Positions 1 through 5,916 of a stretch of 8,482 bases of DNA are shown here, one piece after another (position 1 is the stretch's first letter; each line of letters starts with the position of its first letter). Position numbers and translations under genes: made by a program. The DNA is from JBKEDC01 sp047974225 (lineage in GTDB: Bacteria; Bacteroidota; Bacteroidia; Bacteroidales; Prolixibacteraceae), in NCBI GenBank assembly GCA_047974225.1, contig JBKECD010000170.1, forward strand, positions 1 to 8,482. The letters run 5' to 3'. The notes under the pieces are model-generated. The model was not told the DNA's origin, did not search any database, and saw only the letters and a list, made by a program, of their open reading frames with translations.

Positions 1-60
1 ACTGAAATTTAATCAAACTGTAACAACGCTTTCCGTTTCCGATTTAATCTTTCATCTAAC

Positions 61-95
61 AAAAAGCGGCTAGAGTAAAATTACTCTAGCCGCTT
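61..95 (-). terminator. Intrinsic terminator after rfbC
   Basis: Positions 64-78 and 81-95 form a perfect 15-bp inverted repeat (left arm AAGCGGCTAGAGTAA) around a 2-nt centre. Read on the minus strand, the GC-rich base of the stem (GCCGCTT) runs straight into five T residues, the form of a rho-independent terminator. It begins 28 nt beyond the rfbC stop codon, so it should end the minus-strand nucleotide-sugar transcript. On the plus strand no T run follows, so strong bidirectional activity is less likely. Confidence 0.88.
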
Positions 96-122
96 CTTGC
101 AAAATCAGGGTTTCAAACCTAC

Positions 123-671
123 TCAAAACACATCCACTTCTTTCAACTTCGGATGCTTTTGGTCTTTTTCTGAAAGCTTGATGTCTTCCGCAGGCACTCG
201 CCAGTCGATGCCAATCTCGGCATCGTCCCACGCCACGCCACCATCATGCGTGGGGGCATAATAATTGTCGCACTTATAGGCAAAGACTGCCGTTTCGCTC
301 AGCACCACGAAGCCATGTGCGAAACCTTGCGGAATCCACAACTGCCGATGGTTTTCTGCCGACAGTTCCACCGCCACATGCTTGCCATAAGTAGGCGAAG
401 CCTTGCGCATGTCCACCGCCACATCGAGCACCGTGCCTTCAATGCAGCGCACGAGTTTCGATTGGGTGAATGGCGGACGCTGAAAATGCAAACCGCGCAA
501 CACGCCATAGCTCGATTTCGACTGATTGTCTTGAATAAACTTTATCTCCTTGCCCACCGCTTCCTCAAACACATCTTGACGAAACGATTCAAAAAAGTAG
601 CCACGCTCATCTCCAAACACCTTTGGTTCGAAGATAATTACTTCTGGAATTTCTGTTTTTGTTGCTTTCAT
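123..671 (-). CDS. rfbC: dTDP-4-dehydrorhamnose 3,5-epimerase
   Basis: RfbC/RmlC inverts C3 and C5 of dTDP-4-keto-6-deoxy-glucose, the third step of cytosolic dTDP-L-rhamnose synthesis. The 182-residue protein has the family's usual length and cupin features: GDERGYFFESF (20-30), RGLHFQ with the expected catalytic His62 (59-64), IPQGFAHGF (113-121), Tyr132 in the AYKCDNYYAP segment, and the closing LSEKD with Asp170, the probable dyad partner of His62. I chose the ATG at 671 because homology starts there (MKATKTEIPEVIIFEP) and a GGAGGG lies 10 nt upstream. An in-frame TTG at 689 would add only MEGTTC and would consume that ribosome site. It is the last gene of the minus-strand block, 123 bp after rfbA, and is followed by a strong terminator. 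No rfbD follows it, although these genes often sit together. Confidence 0.95.
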   Translation of the reverse strand: MKATKTEIPEVIIFEPKVFGDERGYFFESFRQDVFEEAVGKEIKFIQDNQSKSSYGVLRGLHFQRPPFTQSKLVRCIEGTVLDVAVDMRKASPTYGKHVAVELSAENHRQLWIPQGFAHGFVVLSETAVFAYKCDNYYAPTHDGGVAWDDAEIGIDWRVPAEDIKLSEKDQKHPKLKEVDVF

Positions 672-679
672 ACATGTAG

Positions 680-704
680 TTCCCTCCAACTCCCCAAAAG
701 GGAG
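680..704 (-). repeat. G-rich hairpin repeat in rfbC leader
   Basis: On the minus strand CTCCC and GGGAG (arms 690-694 and 700-704) pair around a 5-nt loop and are followed by TTGGAGGG, which doubles as the rfbC ribosome site. The same module, a CTCCC(n)GGGAG hairpin followed by [A/T]TGGAGGG, recurs on the plus strand at 7758-7782. This suggests a dispersed REP-like intergenic element. Folding at the ribosome site could modulate rfbC translation, but that is inference. Confidence 0.5.
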
Positions 705-762
705 ACGGGTTGATTTAATTTAATTTCTCTATTAATTAAGTTAGCCTTGCTTGCCTGAAAGG

Positions 763-793
763 CAAATTCAGCTGACTGCAAGTTTGTAGCCAA
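763..793 (-). promoter_or_regulatory. Weak candidate promoter for rfbC
   Basis: On the minus strand TTG (791-793) is followed after 20 nt by TGAATTTG (763-770), one mismatch from the Bacteroidota -7 consensus TAnnTTTG. The spacing fits. A 6-bp hairpin (TTGCCT/AGGCAA around GAA, 751-765) overlaps the predicted start point. rfbC may instead be transcribed by read-through from rfbA. This is a weak call. Confidence 0.22.
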
Positions 794-794
794 C

Positions 795-1667
795 CTACCT
801 CCCCAATTTCATCAAATATTTCCCGTAATCATTCTTTGCCATTGGCTCTGCCAATTTCAGGAGTTGTTCCTTATTAATATAGCCCATCTTGAAGGCGATT
901 TCCTCCACACATGCCACTTTCAAGCCTTGACGACTTTCGATGGTTTCCACAAAAGTACTCGCTTCGAGGAATGAACGGTGCGTGCCGGTGTCCAACCACG
1001 CATAGCCCCGACCCATCAACTCCACTTTCAAATCATTGGATTGCAGATAGACTTGATTCACTGTCGTGATTTCATACTCCCCACGTGCCGAGGGCGCAAT
1101 CTCATTCGCCACTTTCACCACACTATTCGGATAGAAATACAAGCCCACCACCGCATAGTTTGATGCTGGATTAGCTGGCTTTTCTTCGATTGAAGTTACA
1201 TTGCCCTCTTCGTCGAAACCTGCCACACCATAACGCTCGGGGTCGTTCACATAGTATCCGAAAACCGTTGCTTTCTGCTCCTGCTCCACATTGGCGCGCG
1301 CTTGGCGAAGCAAGTCGGTGAACCCATGACCATAGAAGATGTTATCGCCAAGCACCATGCACACATCATCATCACCGATGAAATCTGCACCCAAAGTGAA
1401 AGCTTGCGCCAATCCATCGGGACTAGGCTGCTCTTTATAGCTGAATTGCAAACCGAGTTCCTCGCCCGACCCCAAGAGTTTCTCAAAGTTTGGCAAATCC
1501 TCAGGCGTGGAGATAATCAAAATCTCACGAATGCCCGCCAACATCAACACCGACAGCGGATAATAAATCATCGGCTTGTCATATATCGGCAATAATTGTT
1601 TCGATATTCCTTTGGTGATGGGATACAACCGTGTACCCGAACCACCTGCTAGTATAATTCCTTTCAT
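795..1667 (-). CDS. rfbA: Glucose-1-phosphate thymidylyltransferase
   Basis: RfbA/RmlA joins dTTP and glucose-1-phosphate to dTDP-glucose plus pyrophosphate, the first and usually feedback-inhibited step of the rhamnose pathway. The 290-residue length is typical. Visible motifs are the nucleotide-binding loop LAGGSGTRLYP (6-16), the KQLLPIYDKPMIYYP segment (23-37), LGDN with the metal-binding Asp108 (106-109), EEKP (161-164), GEYEITTVN (197-205) and WLDTGTH with Asp226 (224-230). I chose the ATG at 1667, where homology begins (MKGIILAGG). The upstream in-frame codon at 1682 would add MLRKI encoded inside a hairpin. The gene starts 19 bp after the stop of the four-helix ORF, and a stable mini-hairpin lies 3 nt before its start codon. 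It is probably cotranscribed with rfbB through the repeat array. Confidence 0.96.
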   Translation of the reverse strand: MKGIILAGGSGTRLYPITKGISKQLLPIYDKPMIYYPLSVLMLAGIREILIISTPEDLPNFEKLLGSGEELGLQFSYKEQPSPDGLAQAFTLGADFIGDDDVCMVLGDNIFYGHGFTDLLRQARANVEQEQKATVFGYYVNDPERYGVAGFDEEGNVTSIEEKPANPASNYAVVGLYFYPNSVVKVANEIAPSARGEYEITTVNQVYLQSNDLKVELMGRGYAWLDTGTHRSFLEASTFVETIESRQGLKVACVEEIAFKMGYINKEQLLKLAEPMAKNDYGKYLMKLGR

Positions 1668-1670
1668 AAT

Positions 1671-1683
1671 CTTGCGAAGCAAG
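1671..1683. promoter_or_regulatory. Mini-hairpin abutting rfbA start
   Basis: CTTGC and GCAAG pair around a 3-nt loop, and the core is GCGAAGC on the plus strand, a heptamer known for very stable DNA mini-hairpins. In the minus-strand mRNA the hairpin (UUC loop) ends 3 nt before the rfbA AUG, where a ribosome would bind, and no GGAGG is visible. An effect on rfbA translation is inference. Confidence 0.4.
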
Positions 1684-1686
1684 ATG

Positions 1687-2094
1687 CTATGCCGTTGGCG
1701 CAGTGCCTGCGGCGCTTTGGCTAACGCCGCTAGGAGCAGCTGTTGCCCGAAGCTTACGGCTTAAAGCATCTAACATTGATTTTATATTATTAATCTCTCT
1801 ATCTAACTCTTTATATATAGTATCTTCTATTAGTCCTAAGTCTCGAGAAAGCAATAAAAAATATTCGAGTTCATATAGCGAACCTTGACTTATTTGAATA
1901 AAACGATTAAACTCTTTATCTGAATCGCGCCCACTCCCCTCTGCAAAATTCGATGGAATGGAATAAGCCGCTCGTCGCATTTGAGAAACCATCGCATACT
2001 TTTCATTATCAGGAAAACTCGAAGTTATCCGATAAATCTTTAAAACCAATTGATGCGATAATTCCCAAACCTTATATCGTTTAAAATTTCTCAT
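1687..2094 (-). CDS. Four-helix bundle protein (S23/IVS family)
   Basis: This small helical protein belongs to the family first seen as ORFs in 23S rRNA intervening sequences, related in fold to the Avd accessory protein of diversity-generating retroelements. Its biochemical role is unknown. It shows the family pattern: an N-terminal F-x-x-x-x-VWELSHQLV-like helix (3-18), the signature RRAAYSIPSNFAEGSGR (40-56), then EFNRFIQISQGSLYELEYFLLLSRDLGL (61-88) and a last helix to about residue 116. The ATG at 2094 starts MRNFKRYKVW. An in-frame ATG at 2112 lies inside a repeat unit and would add only six residues. Total length is 135, against about 115-125 for relatives. The extra tail (residues ~117-135, Ala/Ser/Thr/Pro-rich) is encoded by repeat-like DNA. 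The ORF interrupts the rfbB-rfbA order and is bracketed by direct repeats, which suggests insertion as a cassette. Confidence 0.85.
   Translation of the reverse strand: MRNFKRYKVWELSHQLVLKIYRITSSFPDNEKYAMVSQMRRAAYSIPSNFAEGSGRDSDKEFNRFIQISQGSLYELEYFLLLSRDLGLIEDTIYKELDREINNIKSMLDALSRKLRATAAPSGVSQSAAGTAPTA
1700..1719. repeat. Flanking direct repeat, inner copy
   Basis: This 20-mer (GCAGTGCCTGCGGCGCTTTG) matches 2109-2128 at 19 of 20 positions in the same orientation, 409 bp away. This copy lies in the 3' end of the four-helix ORF and encodes part of its atypical tail. It contains the 14-mer GCCTGCGGCGCTTT (1705-1718), the founding unit of the array beyond the gene. Confidence 0.8.
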
Positions 2095-2108
2095 GTTTTT
2101 TTTGTTAA

Positions 2109-2128
2109 GCATTGCCTGCGGCGCTTTG
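2109..2128. repeat. Flanking direct repeat, outer copy
   Basis: This copy (GCATTGCCTGCGGCGCTTTG) differs from 1700-1719 by one base. It lies just upstream of the four-helix ORF, contains the unlikely alternative start codon at 2110-2112, and leads directly into the 14-mer array. The pair brackets the ORF as target-site duplications or recombination arms would, though 20 bp is long for the former. Confidence 0.8.
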
Positions 2129-2206
2129 CTTTCAGCGCTTTGCTTTCAGCGCTTTGCCTGCGGCGCTTTGCTTTCAGCGCTTTGCCTGCGGCGCTGAAAG
2201 CAAAGC
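2114..2206. repeat. 14-bp tandem array with terminal hairpin
   Basis: Six contiguous 14-mers alternate between two related words: GCCTGCGGCGCTTT (2114-2127, 2156-2169 and, with a changed end, 2184-2197) and GCTTTCAGCGCTTT (2128-2141, 2142-2155, 2170-2183). The order is C-T-T-C-T-C'. The last unit turns into an inverted copy: 2165-2180 and 2191-2206 form a perfect 16-bp inverted repeat around a 10-nt spacer. RNA from either strand could fold into a long stem. No open reading frame of note runs through it. Confidence 0.88.
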
Positions 2207-2345
2207 AGCGAAGCTAAAGCAGCCAAAGGCTAAAGCAGCCAAAGGCTAAAGCAGCCAAAGGCTAAAGCAGCGAAGCTAAAGCAGCCAAAGGCTAAAGCAG
2301 CCAAAGGCTAAAGCAGCCAAAGGCTAAAGCAGCCAAAGGCTAAAG
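2201..2345. repeat. 16-bp tandem array at rfbB 3' end
   Basis: Seven exact copies of TAAAGCAGCCAAAGGC start at 2215, 2231, 2247, 2277, 2293, 2309 and 2325. They are interrupted by a 14-bp variant ending GCAGCGAAGC (2263-2276) and preceded by another (2201-2214). A partial unit (2341-2345) reaches into rfbB, so its last two bases of TAG and its final Leu codon are repeat sequence. There are no spacers and units abut directly, so this is a tandem array and not a CRISPR. Units carry GCC-NNN-GGC or GCGAAGC mini-hairpin cores. Confidence 0.92.
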
Positions 2346-3365
2346 CCTATTGCCCAATTGCTCCATCCATTCCGTATTTTGTAAGTACCAGTCGATAGTT
2401 TTTTCTAGCCCTTCTTCAAATTGGAGGCTAGGCACCCAGCCGAGTTCGCGTTGGAGCTTCGAGGAATCAATCGCATAGCGGAGGTCATGACCAGCACGGT
2501 CGGTTACATAAGTAATCAACTTCGCTGATTCGCCTTCCACTCTGCCGAGTTTTCTGTCCATTATGCTGCACATGAGCTTAATCAAATCGATGTTCGTCCA
2601 CTCATTATGTCCGCCAATGTTGTAGGTTTCGCCCACTTTGCCGTTGTGGAAAATCACATCAATCGCACGTGCATGGTCTTCCACCCAAAGCCAATCACGG
2701 ATATTCTCGCCCTTGCCATAGACAGGCAAAGCCTTATTGTTCTTAATGTTGTTGATGAAAAGCGGAATAAGCTTTTCGGGGAATTGATACGAACCGTAGT
2801 TGTTCGAACAGTTTGACACCAAAGCTGGCAGACCGAATGTGTCGCAATACGCACGCACAAAATGGTCGGAACTGGCTTTCGATGCCGAATAAGGACTGTG
2901 TGGGTCGTATTTCGTGGTTTCGGTGAAAAGCACCTCTTTATCCATGCTCAATGCGCCATAGACCTCATCAGTCGAGATGTGATAAAAGAGTTTCCCCTCA
3001 AAATCACCAGCCCAAAGCGCACGAGCGGCATTGAGCAAATTCACCGTGCCAATCACATTGGTAAACACAAACTCAGTGGGATTGCTAATCGAGCGATCCA
3101 CATGACTTTCCGCAGCGAGGTGAATCACCCCCTCAGGGCGATACTTTTCAAACACCGCTGTGATAGCTGCCGCATCCACAATGTCGGCTTTCACAAACTC
3201 ATAATTGGGTTTGTTTTCAATATCCGTCAGATTAGCCAAGTTCCCCGCATAAGTCAGCTTGTCGAGGTTCACAATCTTGTAATCAGGATACTTGTTTACA
3301 AATAAGCGCACCACATGCGAGCCAATAAATCCAGCTCCGCCTGTGATTAGAATAGTTTTATTCAT
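2340..3365 (-). CDS. rfbB: dTDP-glucose 4,6-dehydratase
   Basis: RfbB/RmlB converts dTDP-glucose to dTDP-4-keto-6-deoxy-glucose using bound NAD+, the second step towards dTDP-rhamnose. The 341-residue protein has the extended-SDR layout: Rossmann loop TGGAGFIGSH with Gly9, Gly12 and Gly15, LDKLTYAGN (34-42), HLAAESHVDRS (82-92), the dehydratase-specific catalytic TDE (Thr132-Asp133-Glu134), the Y159-x-x-x-K163 pair, and SNCSNNYGSYQFPEKLIP in the substrate region. The start ATG at 3365 directly precedes the Rossmann strand. A good promoter lies about 100 bp upstream, giving a leader with an 18-bp palindrome. The C-terminus (GNRL) ends exactly where the 16-bp repeat array begins, so the array may have replaced or trimmed the original 3' end. 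Length is close to normal. Confidence 0.96.
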   Translation of the reverse strand: MNKTILITGGAGFIGSHVVRLFVNKYPDYKIVNLDKLTYAGNLANLTDIENKPNYEFVKADIVDAAAITAVFEKYRPEGVIHLAAESHVDRSISNPTEFVFTNVIGTVNLLNAARALWAGDFEGKLFYHISTDEVYGALSMDKEVLFTETTKYDPHSPYSASKASSDHFVRAYCDTFGLPALVSNCSNNYGSYQFPEKLIPLFINNIKNNKALPVYGKGENIRDWLWVEDHARAIDVIFHNGKVGETYNIGGHNEWTNIDLIKLMCSIMDRKLGRVEGESAKLITYVTDRAGHDLRYAIDSSKLQRELGWVPSLQFEEGLEKTIDWYLQNTEWMEQLGNRL

Positions 3366-3388
3366 ATGTTTTGATTTTGATGTCGGAC

Positions 3389-3439
3389 TTTCAGATGACA
3401 GACATCGGATTTTTATTTCAGATATCCGATATCGGATAT
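3389..3439. repeat. Imperfect direct repeat and 18-bp palindrome
   Basis: Two 22-mers (3389-3410 and 3416-3437) match at 18 of 22 positions, both running from TTTCAGAT to ATCGGAT. The second contains the perfect 18-bp palindrome ATATCCGATATCGGATAT (3422-3439). This lies in the predicted rfbB 5' leader between promoter and start codon. It could be an RNA hairpin, a regulator site, or simply a dispersed intergenic repeat. Confidence 0.7.
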
Positions 3440-3470
3440 TAGATATTTTTATTACTTTAAATCACAGAAG

Positions 3471-3499
3471 CAAAGATATATTTTTTCTGCTAAAAGCAA
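3471..3499 (-). promoter_or_regulatory. Bacteroidota-type promoter for rfbB
   Basis: On the minus strand TTG (3497-3499) is followed after 18 nt by TATCTTTG (3471-3478), a perfect match to the -7 consensus TAnnTTTG with accepted spacing. It begins 2 bp beyond the epimerase stop codon and would start a transcript with a ~100-nt leader before rfbB. This lets rfbB and downstream genes be expressed separately from the epimerase. Confidence 0.65.
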
Positions 3500-3501
3500 G
3501 T

Positions 3502-4500
3502 CTAAAACGATTTAAACCACGCCACAAACTCCGCAATACCTTCCGCCAATTGCACTTTCGGCTGATAGCCCACCCACGCATTTAGCTTCGACACATCTGC
3601 CCATGTGCGTTTCACATCACCATCTTGCATCGGCATCATGATTTTCTCGGCTTTCTTGCCCAAGGCATTTTCCATCGTTTCGATAAATTGCAATAAGTTC
3701 ACCGGGTTGCCATTGCCGATATTCAGCAACTGATAAAGCGCATCGGGCTTAGGCGCTGTTTTTGTCAGTCGAACAATCCCCTCCACAATATCGCTCACAT
3801 GGGTGAAATCACGTTCCATCTCGCCATGATTAAACACCTTAATTGGCTCGCCCTTAGAAATCGCATTCGCAAAAAGCATCGGAGCCATATCGGGGCGACC
3901 CCACGAACCATAGACCGTGAAGAAACGCAAACCCGTAGTCGGAATACCATATAAATGACTATATGTGTGCGCCATCAGCTCATTACTCTTTTTCGTGGCA
4001 GCATAAAGGCTCACCGGACTATCCACTTGGTCGGTTTCTGAAAATGGAATCTTTGCATTCGCCCCATAGACCGATGACGAGGAAGCATAAATCAAATGCT
4101 TAACCGGATTATGTCGGCAAGCCTCCAAAATATTCAGAAAGCCCACCACATTACTCTGCACATAGGCATCAGGATTTTCAATGCTATACCTCACGCCCGC
4201 TTGTGCCGCCAGATTAATCACCACATCAAATTTTTCCGCTGCAAAAAGCGCATCAATAGCCGACTTATCCTCGAGGTTTAGGCGATGAAACTTAAATTCC
4301 GAATCAGTCCCCGAGTGCACACAATCACCAAAATCAATAGGCGAACCAACTCCCAATTCCGCCAAACGAGCATATTTCAGATTGACATCATAATAATCGT
4401 TGATATTATCCAAGCCCACCACTTCAAATCCCTCAGCAAGCAATTGCTTCGACAGATGAAAGCCGATAAAACCAGCTGCTCCTGTAACTAATATTTTCAT
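3502..4500 (-). CDS. NAD-dependent epimerase, UDP-glucuronate 4-epimerase type
   Basis: This extended SDR most resembles CapI/LpsL-type enzymes that interconvert UDP-glucuronate and UDP-galacturonate for capsule or LPS. The 332-residue protein has Rossmann loop TGAAGFIG (Gly7, Gly10, Gly13), the family-typical DNINDYYDVNLKYARL (31-46), NLAAQAGVRYSI (97-107), the Ser triad region YASSSSVYG (138-146), catalytic Y166-x-x-x-K170, and LRFFTVYGSWGRPDMA (191-206). I chose the ATG at 4500 because MKILVTGAAG starts there. The longer frame to 4551 would add 17 unrelated residues and run through the -7 promoter element. It is the first gene of the minus-strand block, with its own promoter 41 bp upstream, and ends 136 bp before rfbB. 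A different UDP-sugar specificity cannot be excluded without structure or assay. Confidence 0.88.
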   Translation of the reverse strand: MKILVTGAAGFIGFHLSKQLLAEGFEVVGLDNINDYYDVNLKYARLAELGVGSPIDFGDCVHSGTDSEFKFHRLNLEDKSAIDALFAAEKFDVVINLAAQAGVRYSIENPDAYVQSNVVGFLNILEACRHNPVKHLIYASSSSVYGANAKIPFSETDQVDSPVSLYAATKKSNELMAHTYSHLYGIPTTGLRFFTVYGSWGRPDMAPMLFANAISKGEPIKVFNHGEMERDFTHVSDIVEGIVRLTKTAPKPDALYQLLNIGNGNPVNLLQFIETMENALGKKAEKIMMPMQDGDVKRTWADVSKLNAWVGYQPKVQLAEGIAEFVAWFKSF

Positions 4501-4540
4501 CCTATACATTATTAAATTAGCATTTCTGCCCATTACAAGG

Positions 4541-4570
4541 CAAAGATACAAATCAATTGCAATTTGACAA
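4541..4570 (-). promoter_or_regulatory. Bacteroidota-type promoter for epimerase
   Basis: On the minus strand TTG (4568-4570) and a perfect TAnnTTTG element, TATCTTTG (4541-4548), are separated by 19 nt. The -7 element ends 40 bp before the epimerase ATG, giving a short leader. A 10-bp palindrome, AATTGCAATT (4555-4564), occupies the spacer and might be a regulator site, which is inference. This is the likely main promoter of the nucleotide-sugar block. Confidence 0.7.
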
Positions 4571-4707
4571 TCAATAGTTTCGACAAACTCTTTCTTTCAA
4601 AAACAATCCCGCTAGACAGAGTTGAGAAAACTCTTTCCCAATTTTGGCATGCACATATTTTCTTCTGCTTCAGCTCGTGGGAAATCATAAATAGACATCT
4701 TGAAAAC
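4571..4707. other. Spacer downstream of recombinase
   Basis: No gene is supported here. Two 10-bp direct repeats (AAACTCTTTC at 4585-4594 and 4628-4637) are 43 bp apart, and the second overlaps a small hairpin (AGAGTT/AACTCT, 4618-4634, 5-nt loop). On the minus strand no T run follows the hairpin, so it is a poor terminator. Repeats beside a recombinase gene can be binding sites, but nothing here shows that. Confidence 0.3.
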
Positions 4708-5916
4708 TCACAACGACCTCAAGACAAGACGATTTGCCCTATCCACCACCGTCGTATCCAATGATGCAAGATAAATCCGCGTGGTTCGCTCCGAATCATG
4801 CCCCATAGCCTCACTAATGGTGGAAACAGCAATATTTCGACTTTTGGCAATACTCGCCCATGCATGCCGAGCCACATAGCTTGTCAGAGGTATTGACAGC
4901 GCCAATTGCTCGCCTATTTTCTTCAAATTCCTATTTATCAGATGAGCCGCATTGCGATACACACGCCGCTCTTCACCACTCGGACTCTGAATAATCGGAA
5001 GCAAATAAAAACTCTCCGGAGTGTCATACTTATCCACAATCTCCTGCATCTGCTTTTCCCATTTGACAAAAAGTTGCTGACCTGTTTTTTTTCGACGATA
5101 AGATAAAACACCGTTTTGCAAATCCTTTTTCTTCAAATGCGCCATGTCTATCAATGACATTCCTCGGGTGTAGAATGAAAACATAAACATATCTCGAGAA
5201 TATTCTCGCAACGGTTTGCGCGTGAGGTCTAAATCTCGTATCTGGCGAATCGTCTTCAAGGGAACAGCCCGCTTGGTCGTTTTGCCAATACCTGTATAGA
5301 CATGCTTAAACGGATGACACTGACGCATCAACCCATTCTCAACAGCTCGGTTATAGATTGCCCGAAGATTACGCATATAAAAAGAAATCGTATTGGGGCA
5401 CACTCCCGTATTTTTCAGATAGCTCTCATAGCCCATCATCAGGTTGGAATCCACCTCTTCAAGTGGCACATCTAGATCATCTCGAAAGCGTAAAAAACTA
5501 TTCGTCGCCGTATTGTAGGTTTCTGCCGTGCGTTTTTTACCTGATAGAACCATCTGAGAAACAAGCCTTTGAGCGAATGCCACAAAATCCTCATTCTCTG
5601 TCGGACGTTGAAAAAGCTCCACCACTTCTTCCGCCAAATACATCTCGCCCGATTGCTCAAGGCGGCGAATAATCCGCTTTAATCGACCTGCATCTTCCTT
5701 CAACGACAGACTGACCTGAAGGAGATAATCTCGCCTACTTTGATTGATTGCCTGAGGAACGCACAACTCCGAACGTTCAGCATTCCACTCTGAGAGGTCT
5801 AATTCATAATCTGTATTGATTTGACGCGCAATGCGATTGTGAATCACTTGATAATAAAGTGTAATTCCGTTGCTGTTGCCCGATAAAATCCGAAACTTTG
5901 TTTTTACTGTTGCCAT
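4708..5916 (-). CDS. Tyrosine recombinase / site-specific integrase
   Basis: This enzyme cuts and rejoins DNA through a 3'-phosphotyrosine. The 402-residue protein has the Bacteroidota three-part layout: an N-terminal arm-type domain (1-~100), a SAM-like core-binding domain (~108-210, including FVAFAQRLVSQ and NTISFYMRNLRAIYNRAV), and the catalytic domain (~220-400). Catalytic residues are Arg251 (FYTRGM), Lys276/277 (RRKKTGQ), Arg350 within TSYVARHAWAS, His373 (MGHDSE) and nucleophile Tyr382 (TRIYLASL). The canonical HxxR histidine is tyrosine (Y347-x-x-R350), as is common in this lineage. The set looks intact. No relaxase, excisionase or phage gene is adjacent, so it could be an orphan integrase or a Tsr-like promoter invertase, a class known beside Bacteroides surface-polysaccharide loci. 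A weak promoter candidate (TTG 5971-5973, TAGATTTT 5947-5954, 16-nt spacer) lies upstream. Confidence 0.93.
   Translation of the reverse strand: MATVKTKFRILSGNSNGITLYYQVIHNRIARQINTDYELDLSEWNAERSELCVPQAINQSRRDYLLQVSLSLKEDAGRLKRIIRRLEQSGEMYLAEEVVELFQRPTENEDFVAFAQRLVSQMVLSGKKRTAETYNTATNSFLRFRDDLDVPLEEVDSNLMMGYESYLKNTGVCPNTISFYMRNLRAIYNRAVENGLMRQCHPFKHVYTGIGKTTKRAVPLKTIRQIRDLDLTRKPLREYSRDMFMFSFYTRGMSLIDMAHLKKKDLQNGVLSYRRKKTGQQLFVKWEKQMQEIVDKYDTPESFYLLPIIQSPSGEERRVYRNAAHLINRNLKKIGEQLALSIPLTSYVARHAWASIAKSRNIAVSTISEAMGHDSERTTRIYLASLDTTVVDRANRLVLRSL

Noticed and set aside
1..60. Gene end or regulatory element at the left edge
   Set aside because: No supported reading frame, promoter consensus or repeat could be seen.
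672..689. Longer rfbC from the in-frame TTG at 689
   Set aside because: Adds six unconserved residues and the codon overlaps the GGAGGG that serves the ATG at 671.
246..713. Plus-strand ORF of 155 codons opposite rfbC
   Set aside because: It lies opposite a well-supported gene, has no recognisable protein pattern and no promoter; the same applies to the plus-strand ORFs opposite rfbB (2862-3305), truA (6969-7652) and the FAH gene (7747-8196).
2201..2345. Possible CRISPR array
   Set aside because: Units of 14-16 bp abut directly with no unique spacers, and no cas genes are nearby.
3479..3500. Small stem-loop after the epimerase as terminator
   Set aside because: A 4-bp stem with A, not T, residues after it on the minus strand; the site is better explained as part of the rfbB promoter.
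4501..4551. Longer epimerase start at 4551
   Set aside because: The extra 17 residues do not fit the family N-terminus and their codons coincide with a good promoter -7 element.
4618..4634. Hairpin as terminator for the recombinase gene
   Set aside because: Only a 6-bp AT-leaning stem, with GTCTAGC and not a T run following on the minus strand.
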